Shown: one piece after another, positions 17,650-28,003 of the stretch
How the letters are laid out: each line of letters begins with the position of its first letter
Position numbering within the stretch: the stretch's first letter is position 1
Source: Pseudoalteromonas rubra
GTDB lineage: Bacteria; Pseudomonadota; Gammaproteobacteria; Enterobacterales; Alteromonadaceae
DNA: 64,000 bases
NCBI RefSeq assembly: GCF_005886805.2
Contig: NZ_CP045429.1
Location: 1,892,501 to 1,956,500 of the forward strand
Direction: 5' to 3'
Program-made: the position numbers and the translations under genes
Notes under the pieces: generated by a model
What the model was told of the DNA's origin: nothing
Databases searched by the model: none
What the model saw: only the letters and a program-made list of their open reading frames with translations

Positions 17650-17787
17650 AGCCATCATAAACAAAAGAGAGTCAATTCGGGGAATAACCCAAACCAACCC
17701 TGAAATGTTTTACATTTGCTATTCAGCGTCCCCAATAACAACCTATCTCCTGTAATCACTGAGAATGAGGCGATTCAGGGGAGCAAC

Positions 17788-18603
17788 CTAAGTATGCGGT
17801 AGGGTATTGGCAGGCAAACCTTCTAGTTTTTCTTCTTCTCGCAAGGTTAATACTTCAAATCCTGTCGGGGTTACCAAGAGTGTGTGCTCTGCCTGAGCTG
17901 ATAAAGCACGGTCTCTTGTCACCACAGTCCAGCCATCTTTGAGCGTCTTAACCCTGTGGCTACCCTGATTAAGCATCGGCTCAATGGTGAAGGTCATGCC
18001 GGGTATGAGTTTTAGTCCGGTACCAGGGCGTCCAAAATGCAGCACTTCAGGTGCTTCGTGCATTTCAGTGCCAATTCCGTGGCCGCAATATTCTCTTACG
18101 ACGCTCAACCCTTTTAGCCGTGCAAACTCTCCAATTGCATGGCCGATATCGCCCAGTGTTGCGCCGGGCTTTACCTGATTGATACCACGCCACAGTGCTT
18201 TGACGGTATTGTTAACCAGCGCCCGGGCTGCATCACTGGCATTTGGCATCATATACATTTTGCTGGAATCAGCAATGTAACCTTGATGTTTAAGGGTGAT
18301 ATCGATATTCAGAATATCTCTGCTATCAATGAGATGTTTTGCGTTTGGCATGCCGTGACAGACGACTTCGTTAATTGACGTATTGATTGAGTAAGGGTAT
18401 CCATACTGACCTCTACTCGCTGGAGTAGCACCAAGCACATCTACAATATAATGCTCAACGAATTCATCCAGTTGTAGTGTTGTGACGCCTGGTTTTACTT
18501 GCTCATCCAGGGCTTTAAATACTTGGGCTAACATGGCCCCAGATTCGCGCATAAGCGAGATGGCTGCATTATTTTTGATCGTGACCTGAGTCAATGGTGT
18601 CAT
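17788..18603 (-). CDS. map: Type I methionine aminopeptidase
   Basis: 271 residues. All five expected metal ligands are visible: D101 (NIDI), D112 (ADSS), H175 (CGHGIG), E208 (TIEPM) and E239 (QAEHT). The enzyme removes the initiator methionine from new proteins in the cytoplasm. This is probably not the housekeeping copy, which usually sits by rpsB; here the gene overlaps by 35 bases the end of a ParD-like gene upstream. The start ATG at 18603 gives the normal family N-terminus. It is C-terminally a little extended (EEEKLEGLPANTL) compared with E. coli Map (264 residues). Confidence 0.92.
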   Translation of the reverse strand: MTPLTQVTIKNNAAISLMRESGAMLAQVFKALDEQVKPGVTTLQLDEFVEHYIVDVLGATPASRGQYGYPYSINTSINEVVCHGMPNAKHLIDSRDILNIDITLKHQGYIADSSKMYMMPNASDAARALVNNTVKALWRGINQVKPGATLGDIGHAIGEFARLKGLSVVREYCGHGIGTEMHEAPEVLHFGRPGTGLKLIPGMTFTIEPMLNQGSHRVKTLKDGWTVVTRDRALSAQAEHTLLVTPTGFEVLTLREEEKLEGLPANTLPHT

Positions 18604-18781
18604 TCCTTGTGTGATTAAGTTGTTGTCTGATTATTTGGGCAAAGGTCATATCTGGGTTCAGTTCCGCCAGTCGGCCCATTTTGATCCAAAACTCCGCCTG
18701 AGCATTGATAGACCGTGACATAACATGACTGGCCTGTCGTAGCTCTTCGTGTACTTCGTCTGAAATTTTAACGATACCCAT
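18569..18781 (-). CDS. ParD-like antitoxin-family protein
   Basis: 70 residues. The N-terminus looks like a ribbon-helix-helix protein (GIVKISDEVHEELRQAS, then SRSINAQAEFWIKMGRLAEL) and matches the ParD-like family usually annotated as a type II antitoxin. No ParE toxin follows. Instead the gene runs 35 bases into the methionine aminopeptidase gene, so the two must be co-transcribed. A role as autoregulator of the operon is the simplest inference; whether it affects the aminopeptidase is unknown. Confidence 0.75.
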   Translation of the reverse strand: MGIVKISDEVHEELRQASHVMSRSINAQAEFWIKMGRLAELNPDMTFAQIIRQQLNHTRNDTIDSGHDQK

Positions 18782-19520
18782 TTTATATCTAATTTATATA
18801 TGTTCCGTATATGAATCATACGTTGCTACATAAAGGGGATGCAAACTATTTTTGTCAGCAGGCTATCAACTCTGGTTACTGCAGCTCAATAAAGTACTCA
18901 GGCTTCATGTCTTCGGGCGTTCGTGCAAGTATTTGCAATGAAAAGGACGCAGTACTTGTCGATATGTCTTTCAGGCGCCGGCATTTACCCGTTTTCTTGA
19001 CTGAGCGGTACTTTCTTATTCGGTTTGATATGATCATGGATACAAACGGTGTGTTTCTGCATACCTGAGATAAGATTGCTTGCTGGCGGTGATTACTTAA
19101 TTGAAATAGTACTTGTCAGTAATATGACAGGCGGAAAACTGTCTGCCTGTTCATGGTTGATGATGAGTGCGTTGAACTTAAGCGCATTGGGTTGTTTCAC
19201 ACCTCAAAATACCGAAACCCAATTATAAAAATGCAGCGTGGCTGAGACAAAGCAGTTTAAGGGACAATTGAAATGAGATCCCGCGACATAAAAAACGCCC
19301 GACTCTGAGGGAGTCGGGCTTAGGGAAAGGCTCAATTTTGGAGCCATGCGCTAACTTAAAAACACCTTCTAATTACAAGGGAGAAGTAGAAAGTCATTTA
19401 AGTGTAGCTAAGGCTTCATAAAATTTACAAACATTTGAAATATTAATTACTTTATCAAAAACAATACGTTACTTACATATAAATGAATGGTCTTAAAATT
19501 ATCAAAAACTTTTGTTCAGG
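18782..19520. other. Long gene-poor stretch between parD-like/map and rsmF
   Basis: 739 bases with no convincing gene. The 85-codon open frame at 18811-19068 has no ribosome-binding site and no recognisable protein features. The region holds the promoter side of the ParD-like gene and a terminator for minus-strand transcripts at 19291-19319. An uncharacterised small RNA cannot be excluded. Confidence 0.6.
19290..19319 (-). terminator. Terminator downstream of rsmF
   Basis: Perfect 9-bp stem GCCCGACTC/GAGTCGGGC (19297-19305 with 19311-19319). On the minus strand it is followed by GTTTTTTATG. It lies about 200 bases after the rsmF stop. Confidence 0.75.
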
Positions 19521-20978
19521 TTATACCCAAGTTATTAACTGGCCATTGAGTACCAGATCGCGTGGCAGCTTGTTTTTGATTTTGGCTTTTTGCCACTTGC
19601 CGAGCCCGACTGGTGCGCCGCATAGTGTAAGTACCACCTCACCCTGTGCGGGTCCCGGGGAACCAAGGCGGATATCTTGTCCCTGAAAGTATGCTTTTGC
19701 TTGTGCGGGATCTAACTCAAACACATTACTTGTTGCAAGATGACCGAGGCAGGTAGCAAACTCGTGCTCAAGTTTGACCCCATTTTTATGGGTTGTGGCG
19801 ACTTTAATGCCAATTCGCGAGTATTTGATTTTTTCCTGCAGTGTTTCCATGTGTTGAGGAAATAACCATAATTCTTTGTCTCGACTCATTAGCGTGCCAG
19901 GTAAAGACTTGATCCCAAACTGTTGCTTTATACTTGCCTCAAATGCTTGCTGGTCTTTTTTGGTGGTGGGCGAAAAGGGAAATTGTCCTTTTTTTGTCTT
20001 TTGTTGTGGGTGCTCGACACTGCCTGTTTTTCTAAATTTGGCAATAAAAAAACCTTCACTGTCGTAGATTTGCGGCCAGACATGTAAGTAGCCTTGTGCC
20101 GTAGCTGCTTTGTTAGCATCCGGGAACAAAGTGTTAAGTGGTACGACTTCGACATGTTCTGAGAAGGCCTCGAGCAGGTGGTCGCAGATCTGCTGGTTTT
20201 CTACTGGTGTCAGGGTACAGGTTGAATACACCAAAGTACCGCCGGGTTTTAAGGCCATAAAGGCACTGTGGATCAGTGTTTTTTGTACCTCGGCGATGTC
20301 CTGGTTCGATGCCAGTGACCAGTTCTTAAGCGCATCCGGGTCTTTGCGCACAGTCCCTTCTCCAGAGCAGGGCGCATCCAGTAATATATGATCAAAACTT
20401 TCATACATATAATCACCAAACACCTGACCATCAAAGTGTGACAGTGCGCAGTTGGCCACGCCCATACGCTTTAGCGTAGCGGCCAGTGTCTTTAATCGGG
20501 AAGATGAGAGTTCATTGGCAATCAGAATCCCCTGATTGCCCATTAAAGCGGCCAACTGTGACGTTTTTGACCCCGGCGCTGCGGCCATATCCAGTACATG
20601 CTCTCCTGGTGTCAAAGAAGTGGCCAGCGCCATAGGTGGCAGCATAGAGCTTGCTTCTTGAACGTAGATACAGCCACTCAGGTGCAGGGCAGTATTACCG
20701 ATAGGCAGGTTGGCTTCTTCTTCTGCTGTGCGGGTTAGCCAGTAGCCCTGCTCGCACCAGGGAATAGGCTCAATGTGCCAGTTTAGTTGCGCAGCCTGAT
20801 GTTCAAATTCTTGCAGCGACATCTTTAGGGTATTAACACGGACAGCGCGTCGCAGGCCGGTGCGACAGCTGGCAATAAAGTCATCCATCGTCAGGTGCGC
20901 CGGTAGGTAGCTGGCGACATCTGCAATAAAATCATCGGGAATATAAGTTTTGTTGTCCAAAGTCAGTATCTCTTGCAC
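19521..20978 (-). CDS. rsmF: 16S rRNA (cytosine-C5)-methyltransferase RsmF
   Basis: 485 residues, close to E. coli RsmF (479). The methyltransferase core has the SAM-binding segment [19 protein letters not shown] (129-147), the catalytic pair C204 in DAPCSGEGT and C254 in YSTCTL, and the RsmF-specific C-terminal domains ending in the PUA-like part. The enzyme methylates C1407 of 16S rRNA in the assembled 30S subunit. The ORF is monocistronic and has its own downstream terminator. Nothing is unusual. Confidence 0.93.
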   Translation of the reverse strand: MQEILTLDNKTYIPDDFIADVASYLPAHLTMDDFIASCRTGLRRAVRVNTLKMSLQEFEHQAAQLNWHIEPIPWCEQGYWLTRTAEEEANLPIGNTALHLSGCIYVQEASSMLPPMALATSLTPGEHVLDMAAAPGSKTSQLAALMGNQGILIANELSSSRLKTLAATLKRMGVANCALSHFDGQVFGDYMYESFDHILLDAPCSGEGTVRKDPDALKNWSLASNQDIAEVQKTLIHSAFMALKPGGTLVYSTCTLTPVENQQICDHLLEAFSEHVEVVPLNTLFPDANKAATAQGYLHVWPQIYDSEGFFIAKFRKTGSVEHPQQKTKKGQFPFSPTTKKDQQAFEASIKQQFGIKSLPGTLMSRDKELWLFPQHMETLQEKIKYSRIGIKVATTHKNGVKLEHEFATCLGHLATSNVFELDPAQAKAYFQGQDIRLGSPGPAQGEVVLTLCGAPVGLGKWQKAKIKNKLPRDLVLNGQLITWV

Positions 20979-21059
20979 TTTTAGTGACTAGTTTACCACT
21001 AATTGACATCACACGGGGATAGACTGACCCCAAGAGGCTATATTCCTCGTAGCAAGGCA

Positions 21060-21120
21060 ATGCTTTGCCATTTATCTTGAATATACGGAAAAACATATAT
21101 AATATATTTCGCATATTTTG
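21060..21120 (+). promoter_or_regulatory. AT-rich promoter/operator region of the arsJ operon
   Basis: The stretch from 21080 to 21120 is very AT-rich, with nested ATAT repeats and imperfect inverted symmetry (ATATACG at one side, CGCATAT at the other). ArsR-type repressors bind such sequences, but no ArsR gene is present nearby, so the assignment is tentative. Confidence 0.3.
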
Positions 21121-21188
21121 TTTGGAGGGTGAAGGCTTGTCCTGAAACGCTTCAGAGTAGCTCCGGTGTAATTAAAAAGGTAATTCAC

Positions 21189-22202
21189 ATGACAATCAAA
21201 GTAGGTATCAATGGATTTGGACGCATGGGCAGATTGACCATGCGGGCATTATGGCAATCGGCAGGCATAGAAATTGTAAACATTAACGACCCGGGCGGTG
21301 ATGCGCATACACTGGCGCACCTGATGAACTTTGACTCAGTGCATGGTAAGTGGCAATTCGAAGCGCAAGCCAGTGATGCAGGCACTATGGTGATTGCAGA
21401 TAAACACATTACCGTAACGCAGCAAAAACAGATCGAAAGCATTGACTGGTCTGGTTGTGATTTGGTCATTGAAGCCAGTGGCAAGATGAAAACCAAAGAG
21501 AAGCTGGCGGGTTACTTTGCGCAGGGTGTCAAACAGGTCGTGGTAACAGCGCCGGTAAAAGAAGAGGGTGTACTGAATGTTGTGATGGGCGTCAACCAGC
21601 AGCTATTCGAGGCTGAGTCTCACCCCATAGTGACGGCTGCATCGTGCACCACTAACTGTCTTGCACCTGTTGTTAAAGTGTTGCAGGACAACATTGGTAT
21701 TAAACATGGGTCAATGACCACAATTCACGACATCACTAATACTCAGACCATTATTGATGCGCCACATAAAGATCTGCGCAGAGCCCGTGCTTGTGGCACA
21801 AGCTTAATTCCTACTACGACCGGATCGGCGACCGCTATAACTCATATATTTCCGGAACTGAAAGGGAAGCTGAATGGTCACGCGGTGCGCGTGCCGCTGA
21901 CGAATGCGTCGATCACCGACTGTGTATTCGAAGTAAATCGCGAAACAACCGTCGAAGAAATCAATGGCTGGATGGAGCAGGCTGCACAGGGAGAGCTAGC
22001 TGGCATTTTGGGTTATGAAACTCGCCCTTTGGTGTCCATCGACTATAAAACGGACCCGCGCAGCGCTATTATTGATGCTCTGTCTACTATGGTCGTAAAT
22101 GGGACTCAGGTTAAGCTTTACGTTTGGTATGACAATGAGTGGGGCTATGCTAATCGCACCGCTGATCTTGTGCGCTACGTGATTGCTCAGCGTTGGGGGT
22201 AA
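21189..22202 (+). CDS. ArsJ-associated glyceraldehyde-3-phosphate dehydrogenase
   Basis: 337 residues from ATG 21189, with AAGG eight bases upstream; the frame open to 21129 lacks support. The NAD-binding GFGRMG is at residues 9-14 and the catalytic cysteine is C153 in ASCTTNC. It is a GAPDH homologue, but its neighbour four bases downstream is ArsJ. In that known pairing the enzyme uses arsenate instead of phosphate to make 1-arseno-3-phosphoglycerate, which ArsJ exports and which then breaks down outside. Context therefore argues for arsenate detoxification rather than glycolysis. Confidence 0.88.
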   Translation: MTIKVGINGFGRMGRLTMRALWQSAGIEIVNINDPGGDAHTLAHLMNFDSVHGKWQFEAQASDAGTMVIADKHITVTQQKQIESIDWSGCDLVIEASGKMKTKEKLAGYFAQGVKQVVVTAPVKEEGVLNVVMGVNQQLFEAESHPIVTAASCTTNCLAPVVKVLQDNIGIKHGSMTTIHDITNTQTIIDAPHKDLRRARACGTSLIPTTTGSATAITHIFPELKGKLNGHAVRVPLTNASITDCVFEVNRETTVEEINGWMEQAAQGELAGILGYETRPLVSIDYKTDPRSAIIDALSTMVVNGTQVKLYVWYDNEWGYANRTADLVRYVIAQRWG

Positions 22203-22206
22203 AAGC

Positions 22207-23406
22207 GTGCTGCAGCAGTTATCAGCGCCAATAAAGCAGTACCTGGTAATTACAGGTAATTACTGGTCGTTTACCCTGACCGACGGTGCACTGAGAATGC
22301 TGGTGGTGCTCTACTTCCATCAGCTAGGTTACAGTCCGCTCGCCATTGCTTCTTTATTTTTGCTTTATGAGGTCTTTGGCGTAGTGACCAACCTGGTTGG
22401 AGGCTGGTTGGGTGCCAGAATGGGCCTGAACAAAACCATGAATGTCGGCCTGTTTTTGCAAATTGTCGCGCTGCTGATGCTGGCCGTGGACCCACAGTGG
22501 TTAAGTATTGCCTATGTTATGGTTGCGCAGGCTCTATCAGGCATTGCTAAAGACCTTAATAAGATGAGCGCTAAAAGCGCCATTAAGTTGCTGGTGCCTA
22601 AAGAGCAGGATGGTGTCTTGTTTAAGTGGGTTGCAATCCTGACCGGCTCGAAGAACGCACTCAAAGGGGTTGGCTTCTTTATGGGGGGCTTGCTGCTGAC
22701 CCAGCTAGGGTTCCAGGGGGCATTGTGGTTTATGAGTGCGATGCTACTGGTAACCTGGTTGCTCAGCCTGGTACTGCTAAAGCAAGATTTGGGCAAGAAG
22801 AAGCATAAGCCTAAATTTTCAGAGATGTTTTCGACCAGCAAACAGGTCAACTGGTTATCGGGTGCAAGACTGTTTTTGTTTGCCTCCAGAGATGTTTGGT
22901 TCGTAGTGGCATTGCCGGTTTATCTGGCCAGTGTATTCGGCTGGGATCACTGGTGGGTTGGCGGGTTTATAGCTTGCTGGGTCATAGCGTATGGGCTGGT
23001 TCAGGCAAATGCGCCTAAATTGTTGGGCAAGCGGCGCTCTAATACCCAACAGGCATTTATCTGGGTGGCTACGCTTTGCTTGCTGCCTGCGCTTATTGCA
23101 TTGGCGTTGTGGTATGAGTGGTATGTTCAGATTTCCATTATTGCGGGCCTGTTGATATTTGGTGCAGTATTCGCCGTGAATTCTTCTTTGCACAGTTTTT
23201 TGATAGTGCACTTTGCGGATGAAGATGGCGTATCGATGGATGTCGGATTTTACTATATGGCCAACGCCATGGGGCGCTTGGCCGGCACTGTTTTATCAGG
23301 GCTTGCATACCAGTACGGTGGCCTGATTAGTTGTTTGTTGATTTCCAGCGTTTTGCTTGTGTTAGCGACAGTACTTACCTACGGATTGCAACGCCATATC
23401 AGATGA
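22207..23406 (+). CDS. arsJ: Organoarsenical efflux MFS transporter ArsJ
   Basis: 399 residues from the GTG at 22207, which has GGGGG seven bases upstream; a TTG at 22183 inside the GAPDH gene is an alternative. About twelve hydrophobic segments of the major facilitator type are present, with the conserved ArsJ start QYLVITGNYWSFTLTDGALRML (split here as QYLVITGNYW and SFTLTDGALRML). The protein exports 1-arseno-3-phosphoglycerate made by the GAPDH encoded just upstream. The two genes form one transcription unit ended by a strong stem-loop. Confidence 0.9.
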   Translation: MLQQLSAPIKQYLVITGNYWSFTLTDGALRMLVVLYFHQLGYSPLAIASLFLLYEVFGVVTNLVGGWLGARMGLNKTMNVGLFLQIVALLMLAVDPQWLSIAYVMVAQALSGIAKDLNKMSAKSAIKLLVPKEQDGVLFKWVAILTGSKNALKGVGFFMGGLLLTQLGFQGALWFMSAMLLVTWLLSLVLLKQDLGKKKHKPKFSEMFSTSKQVNWLSGARLFLFASRDVWFVVALPVYLASVFGWDHWWVGGFIACWVIAYGLVQANAPKLLGKRRSNTQQAFIWVATLCLLPALIALALWYEWYVQISIIAGLLIFGAVFAVNSSLHSFLIVHFADEDGVSMDVGFYYMANAMGRLAGTVLSGLAYQYGGLISCLLISSVLLVLATVLTYGLQRHIR

Positions 23407-23421
23407 TAAACTCTCCAAATT

Positions 23422-23459
23422 AGCGTAAGCCAACTGACTCTAACCAGTTGGCTTACGCT
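23422..23459. terminator. Strong stem-loop between arsJ and the convergent chemoreceptor gene
   Basis: Perfect 15-bp stem (23422-23436 with 23445-23459) and an 8-base loop. It lacks a T-run on both strands; a shared terminator is the simplest reading. Confidence 0.55.
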
Positions 23460-23478
23460 GTAAGCAATGGAATGCTAT

Positions 23479-25458
23479 TTATGGCAGCTTGAAGCTGGCC
23501 GTAATTTGTTTGAGCTTTCTCGATTGTTTGTCCAGATCCAGACTTGCACTGGCTACCTGATCGGCCCCAGCTGCATTATCCAGTGCGGCTTGTTTAATGG
23601 CATCAATGTTGTAGCTGATCTCTTCGGTTGTCGAGGTCTGTTGCTGCGCTTCTTGCGCAATGCGTTTTGCACTTACTGAGATCTCCTGGATCTGTGTGAC
23701 GCTTTTTTGCAAGCTTTGGGCACTCTCATTCGTAGCTGAGATAGAGGCCTGTGCGACTTCGGAAGATTGATGCATTTTATCAACGGCTTGTGTGGTTGCG
23801 TTTTGCAGCTCAAGGATCATGGTTTCAATATCGCCAGTAGATTGCTGAGTTTTGTGCGCCAGCTGGCGTACTTCGTCTGCAACGACAGCAAAGCCCCGGC
23901 CGTGTTCACCGGCACGAGCGGCTTCGATGGCGGCGTTTAATGCAAGCAAGTTTGTTTGCTCGGTAATTGCCTGTATCACTTCTATGACCTTGCCGATATT
24001 CTGAGCGCCAGATTCTACATTCTTAATTGCACGCTCAGAGTCATTGATCACTTGATCCAAAGTGCTCATTTTTGAAACGCATTGCGCCAAAGTATGACTG
24101 GCTGCGTCTGTACTTTCTTCTGCTCTGACACTGAGTAGGGCAACCTGATTAGCGCTGCCTGCAACGCTTTCAATGGATTGAGCTGTAGCACTGATAGCGA
24201 GCGCAACTTGCTCTATATTCGCATGTTGCTCTTGTAAGCTGGTATTGGCTTGTTCGCTGGCTGCACTGGTCTGACTGGCTGTGACAGCAAGTTGGGAAGT
24301 CGTCTCACTGATAGTCCCAATCACGCCCGTGAGATAACTGGTCATTTGTCGCATCGCGCCATACACACCCGTAACATTGGTATCCTGACTGAAATCCTGG
24401 CGCAAGTCACCTGAGGCGATACGTTCACTGATATCACGCATCATACTGGGCTCCCCGCCGAGTGGACGTAACACGGAATTGGCTATTAACCAGGTAGCAA
24501 TGCTGATTGCGATAATTGCAATTCCGCCAATTATCGCAATAAACCAATATAACTGATAAATCGGAGTAAATGCTTCAGCTTTATCAATCTCACTCAATAA
24601 CACCCAGTTCAGATTTTCGAACTTAAAGGGCATATAGGCAGACAAGACGGGGTTACCGTTGTAATCAATGATCAGTTCAGTTTCTGAAAACCCCTGTAAA
24701 CCGCGTCTGACCGCGTAGGTATCGACGCCGTTTCGGGCAACTGACCCTGCAAAGCTCGCTGTCACACTGTGTGCAGTGGGGTCGAGATATGAATCAGAGC
24801 GCATTCTCAAATCTGAGCCAACCAGATAAGACTCGCCGGTTTTCCCCATACCATCGCGTTGTTGCATGATATCGTTGATAGTATCAATGGCAATTTGCAA
24901 AGCAATAATAGAGTGGGTCCGTCCGTTAATCTGGATCGGAACACCTATAAAGGCGGCTGGCTCATTATTGCTGGGGGCGTATCGCTGGTAGTCAGTAATA
25001 AAAAACTGTTTGCCATTGAGTGCATTGCGAAATAACTGTGCAAGCCCGGAATCGCGATAGGGCCCGGATCTCAGGTTGGTCTTATAATCGCTCTCCTGTG
25101 CGACGGTGTAACCAATGAAGCCGTCAGTGTCTATAATGAACAAGTCATAAAACCCTTTCTGTTCAATAAAGTGCTTAAACAAAGCATGGTTTTTATGCGC
25201 TAATTGAGCTGTAGTCGAATGTACTTCAGTACTGGCGATTTGTTGCCATTGTGCGGCAATCAGACTTAGGTCTGCCTTGCGTGCCTGAAAGTAATCGTCA
25301 ATTTGGCGATGTTTAATATGTTTGATCGAGGTCAACTGATTATAAGCTTGACGTTCCAACGCATCGGATGCGGTCATTAAGGATGTGATAGCCATAAATG
25401 CGGCGGGCAGTAAGCCAACCAGCAAGAAGGAAATCAACAAACGTAGTTTGGTGGACAT
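23479..25458 (-). CDS. Methyl-accepting chemotaxis protein with dCache-type sensor
   Basis: 659 residues from ATG 25458 ([11 protein letters not shown]). The layout is: first membrane helix (about 5-28), a periplasmic dCache_1-type sensor of about 250 residues, second membrane helix near 280-300, HAMP ([23 protein letters not shown]), then a long cytoplasmic signalling domain with the conserved hairpin tip containing [34 protein letters not shown] (tip residues written as two motifs: [19 protein letters not shown] and [12 protein letters not shown]). It has no C-terminal CheR-binding pentapeptide. The ligand is unknown. It is a single gene and would feed a chemotaxis pathway encoded elsewhere. 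Confidence 0.92.
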   Translation of the reverse strand: MSTKLRLLISFLLVGLLPAAFMAITSLMTASDALERQAYNQLTSIKHIKHRQIDDYFQARKADLSLIAAQWQQIASTEVHSTTAQLAHKNHALFKHFIEQKGFYDLFIIDTDGFIGYTVAQESDYKTNLRSGPYRDSGLAQLFRNALNGKQFFITDYQRYAPSNNEPAAFIGVPIQINGRTHSIIALQIAIDTINDIMQQRDGMGKTGESYLVGSDLRMRSDSYLDPTAHSVTASFAGSVARNGVDTYAVRRGLQGFSETELIIDYNGNPVLSAYMPFKFENLNWVLLSEIDKAEAFTPIYQLYWFIAIIGGIAIIAISIATWLIANSVLRPLGGEPSMMRDISERIASGDLRQDFSQDTNVTGVYGAMRQMTSYLTGVIGTISETTSQLAVTASQTSAASEQANTSLQEQHANIEQVALAISATAQSIESVAGSANQVALLSVRAEESTDAASHTLAQCVSKMSTLDQVINDSERAIKNVESGAQNIGKVIEVIQAITEQTNLLALNAAIEAARAGEHGRGFAVVADEVRQLAHKTQQSTGDIETMILELQNATTQAVDKMHQSSEVAQASISATNESAQSLQKSVTQIQEISVSAKRIAQEAQQQTSTTEEISYNIDAIKQAALDNAAGADQVASASLDLDKQSRKLKQITASFKLP

Positions 25459-25658
25459 GGAGTACCTGACTTTGGGTTGTTTTGCTAATTGCAATTAAAA
25501 ATGATTATCATCACACATTGTAAACAAAAATCCCTTTAGTGGGAACTCTGATGGGCAAAAAGTTAAAAAAAAGAAACTAAATTCTTATTTTTGTTTCTGC
25601 ACTTTGCTGTTTACTTCGTTTTGTGTGTGGTTATGTGGCAGGGATCTGCATTGCCGGA

Positions 25659-25680
25659 TCCGGATGCTGGCGCATCCGGA
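25659..25680. repeat. REP-like hairpin
   Basis: Perfect 9-bp stem TCCGGATGC/GCATCCGGA with a TGGC loop. GC-rich, palindromic and intergenic, like REP elements. Whether it recurs in the genome cannot be seen here. Confidence 0.4.
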
Positions 25681-25828
25681 ACACTTAATACCTATTTCAC
25701 TTAGTACCTGTTCAATTTGAAGGAGTAAATATGGTGCTAACGGCGTAAAAAATTGTCATTTAGAACCTTATACCTTAAACATTGGTTCACAAATTTTAGC
25801 CTCGCCTATAGGGATGTAGGTGCCTCAG

Positions 25829-25858
25829 CGATAGCAGGACGCGGGAGCGGTGCTATCG
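25829..25858. repeat. Candidate intergenic palindromic repeat
   Basis: Perfect 8-bp arms CGATAGCA/TGCTATCG around a 14-base GC-rich centre. It looks like a dispersed intergenic repeat unit, but only one copy is in this window. Confidence 0.35.
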
Positions 25859-25911
25859 ACCCTATTTTCTCGCCTCAAAATGGAACACTAATTTAAGCAA
25901 ATTGGCATGAT

Positions 25912-26829
25912 TTAGCTAAGCTCAATAGCCTGGATCTGAACGACTGATTCGTCCTCATCCTGTACCGTGCTTTGTGGCGCGTCAGGGAACTGTGGTTTAT
26001 CGAGCGCAATGTCTCCGCCATCAATGATGTCGTCTTTTTGTAAACCCTGGAAATCAAACAGAGCATGATCGGCAAGATGAGAAGGAACAACATTTTGCAT
26101 AGCCGTAAAAATACTTTCAACTCTGCCTGGATGAGAGTTATTCCACTCGTTGAGCATCGCTTTGACATGCTTACGCTGCAGGTTTTCTTGTGAGCCACAT
26201 AGATTACAGGGAATGATGGGGAAAGCCTGGCTTTGCGCATACTGTGCGATATCCGCTTCTTTACAATAGGCCAGAGGACGTATCACCATATGCTGACCAT
26301 CATCACTCATTAGCTTGGGAGGCATGCCTTTTAACTTGCCACCGTAAAACATGTTGAGGAACATGGTTTCAATCATATCGTCTCTGTGATGCCCCAGTGC
26401 GATTTTGGTCGCTCCCATTTCCTTTGCCGTGCGGTATAAGATACCACGACGCAGACGTGAACACAGCGAGCAGGTGGTTTTACCCTCGGGGATCTTATCT
26501 TTTACGATTGAATAGGTATCTTCCTCTACAATCTTATACTCAATGCCAAGGGTATCCAGATATTCGGGTAAGATATGCTCAGGGAACCCAGGTTGCTTCT
26601 GATCCAGGTTAATGGCGAATACATCGAACTTAATAGGGGCAACACGTTGAAGGTGCTGTAGCACGTCCAGCAGGGTATAACTATCTTTACCGCCAGACAG
26701 ACAAACCATGACGCGGTCACCCTCTTCGATCATATTAAAATCGCCAACAGCCTGACCGGCCAGCCTTCTTAAGCGTTTTTGCAACTTGTTAAGGCTATAT
26801 GCTTGCTTTGCTTCTTGTGAGTGAGACAC
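25912..26829 (-). CDS. ttcA: tRNA 2-thiocytidine(32) synthetase TtcA
   Basis: 305 residues (E. coli 311). The PP-loop is SGGKDS at residues 45-50, and iron-sulfur cysteines are visible as C120-x2-C123 (CSLC) and C208-x2-C211 (CNLC). The enzyme uses ATP and a [4Fe-4S] cluster to put sulfur on cytidine 32 of certain tRNAs. It lies next to uspE and fnr, an arrangement shared with other gammaproteobacteria including E. coli. The start at 26829 fits the family length. Nothing unusual is seen apart from an acidic C-terminal tail. Confidence 0.95.
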   Translation of the reverse strand: MSHSQEAKQAYSLNKLQKRLRRLAGQAVGDFNMIEEGDRVMVCLSGGKDSYTLLDVLQHLQRVAPIKFDVFAINLDQKQPGFPEHILPEYLDTLGIEYKIVEEDTYSIVKDKIPEGKTTCSLCSRLRRGILYRTAKEMGATKIALGHHRDDMIETMFLNMFYGGKLKGMPPKLMSDDGQHMVIRPLAYCKEADIAQYAQSQAFPIIPCNLCGSQENLQRKHVKAMLNEWNNSHPGRVESIFTAMQNVVPSHLADHALFDFQGLQKDDIIDGGDIALDKPQFPDAPQSTVQDEDESVVQIQAIELS

Positions 26830-26979
26830 TCGCCCCCCTATGTAAAAATGACGGCAAAAATAAATAAGGGCGCATTATACCGCCAGACCAGTAAACTGCA
26901 ATATTAGCAGTGTGAATACACGCAGGCATAGAGGGAGAGGGGACCGGCACATGACTCCGTGCCGATCTGAGTGATTGAT

Positions 26980-27903
26980 TTATTGTGCGAGTGGGCTTGT
27001 GTAACCATCCGGTTTCAGTGCCAGGACGTCACAGTCCAGGCTGTCAATCACGTGTTCTGCGGTATTACCTACGAGTGCTGCACTTAGACCCGTTCGTCCG
27101 ACGGTACCGATCACAACCAGTTCGGTATTTTTCTCTTTCGCGATATGGGGGATCACATCCTCAGGAAGCCCCTCTTTTATCACACACTGTGAGTCGCTCA
27201 ATCCAAAACGTTTTGCCAGCGCCCAGGTTTCCTCTTCGTGATGCTTTTTGACAGCCTCATTATATTGAGACGGATTAAATTCAGGTATCTCAATGGCAAT
27301 ATTCACTGGGGTTGCGGGGTAGGTGTTGACCAGGCTTAAAGAGGCGTTAGCCAGGTCACATAAGAACTGTGCATCTTTGATTATACGGTGATTGAGCGCC
27401 TGATGTTGCTCGTCATCACTCACTGCATTGACCGCTGCAAGTATTTCACCTTTTTCTGGCCAGGCATGATCTTTGACCAGTAACACAGGAGCCGGGCATT
27501 TTCTGATCAGGTGCCAGTCTGTTGGTGTGAAAATGACAGACTTAAGTGTGTCATGTTGATGGGTGGCTTTAATAACGAGATCAAACTCGTGCTCGAGTAC
27601 CGTTTTGATGATGGCTTCATAGGGCCGGTTATGCCACACCACTTTGGTCTCTATATCAATATTTTGATAGCCACTGGTGAGCTCTGAGATCCAGGCCTCG
27701 CGATCTTTAATCACGGCTTCTCTCATCGCTTCACGCTCTTCTCGCGATAACATCGTCGTCATCTCATAAGAGAAGTCATAAATTGATAAAAAGGCGGTGA
27801 TTTTGGCACCTGTTTTTTGCGCCAGACTGATAGAACGATCCAGGCTGTTCTGTTGCTGTTTGGTCGGGTCTATGACAGTGAGAATGCGTTTGATTTGTTC
27901 CAT
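26980..27903 (-). CDS. uspE: Universal stress protein UspE
   Basis: 307 residues made of two tandem Usp domains (about 1-150 and 155-305). The second carries the nucleotide-binding type motif GTVGRTGLSAALVGNTAEHVI (read as GTVGRTGLSAALVGNT plus AEHVI). It is cytoplasmic. In E. coli, UspE is linked to motility, adhesion and stress survival. The neighbours fnr and ttcA match the E. coli neighbourhood, which supports the name. It is transcribed in the same direction as fnr, with a 100-base gap. Confidence 0.92.
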   Translation of the reverse strand: MEQIKRILTVIDPTKQQQNSLDRSISLAQKTGAKITAFLSIYDFSYEMTTMLSREEREAMREAVIKDREAWISELTSGYQNIDIETKVVWHNRPYEAIIKTVLEHEFDLVIKATHQHDTLKSVIFTPTDWHLIRKCPAPVLLVKDHAWPEKGEILAAVNAVSDDEQHQALNHRIIKDAQFLCDLANASLSLVNTYPATPVNIAIEIPEFNPSQYNEAVKKHHEEETWALAKRFGLSDSQCVIKEGLPEDVIPHIAKEKNTELVVIGTVGRTGLSAALVGNTAEHVIDSLDCDVLALKPDGYTSPLAQ

Positions 27904-28003
27904 AATGGACTCCTTAATCTTGCACGGACGATTTCAACTCTGTTTACAGTGTAATCGAAATCGTCTCGGGATAAAGAAAAAGTGAGCCGTAAATTGCCTC
28001 AGA

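Larger units (their letters stand above)
25459..25911. other. Intergenic region with two hairpins
   Basis: 453 bases without a gene, upstream of the chemoreceptor and downstream of ttcA. It holds two separate GC-rich inverted repeats, at 25659-25680 and 25829-25858, listed separately. Nothing else is recognisable. Confidence 0.6.

Noticed and set aside
18811..19068. 85-codon open frame in the gap upstream of the ParD-like gene
   Set aside because: It has no ribosome-binding site, no recognisable protein features and no neighbours to support it.
21189..22202. Reading the GAPDH as the glycolytic enzyme or as erythrose-4-phosphate dehydrogenase
   Set aside because: The directly linked arsJ gene and shared transcription unit point to arsenate detoxification.
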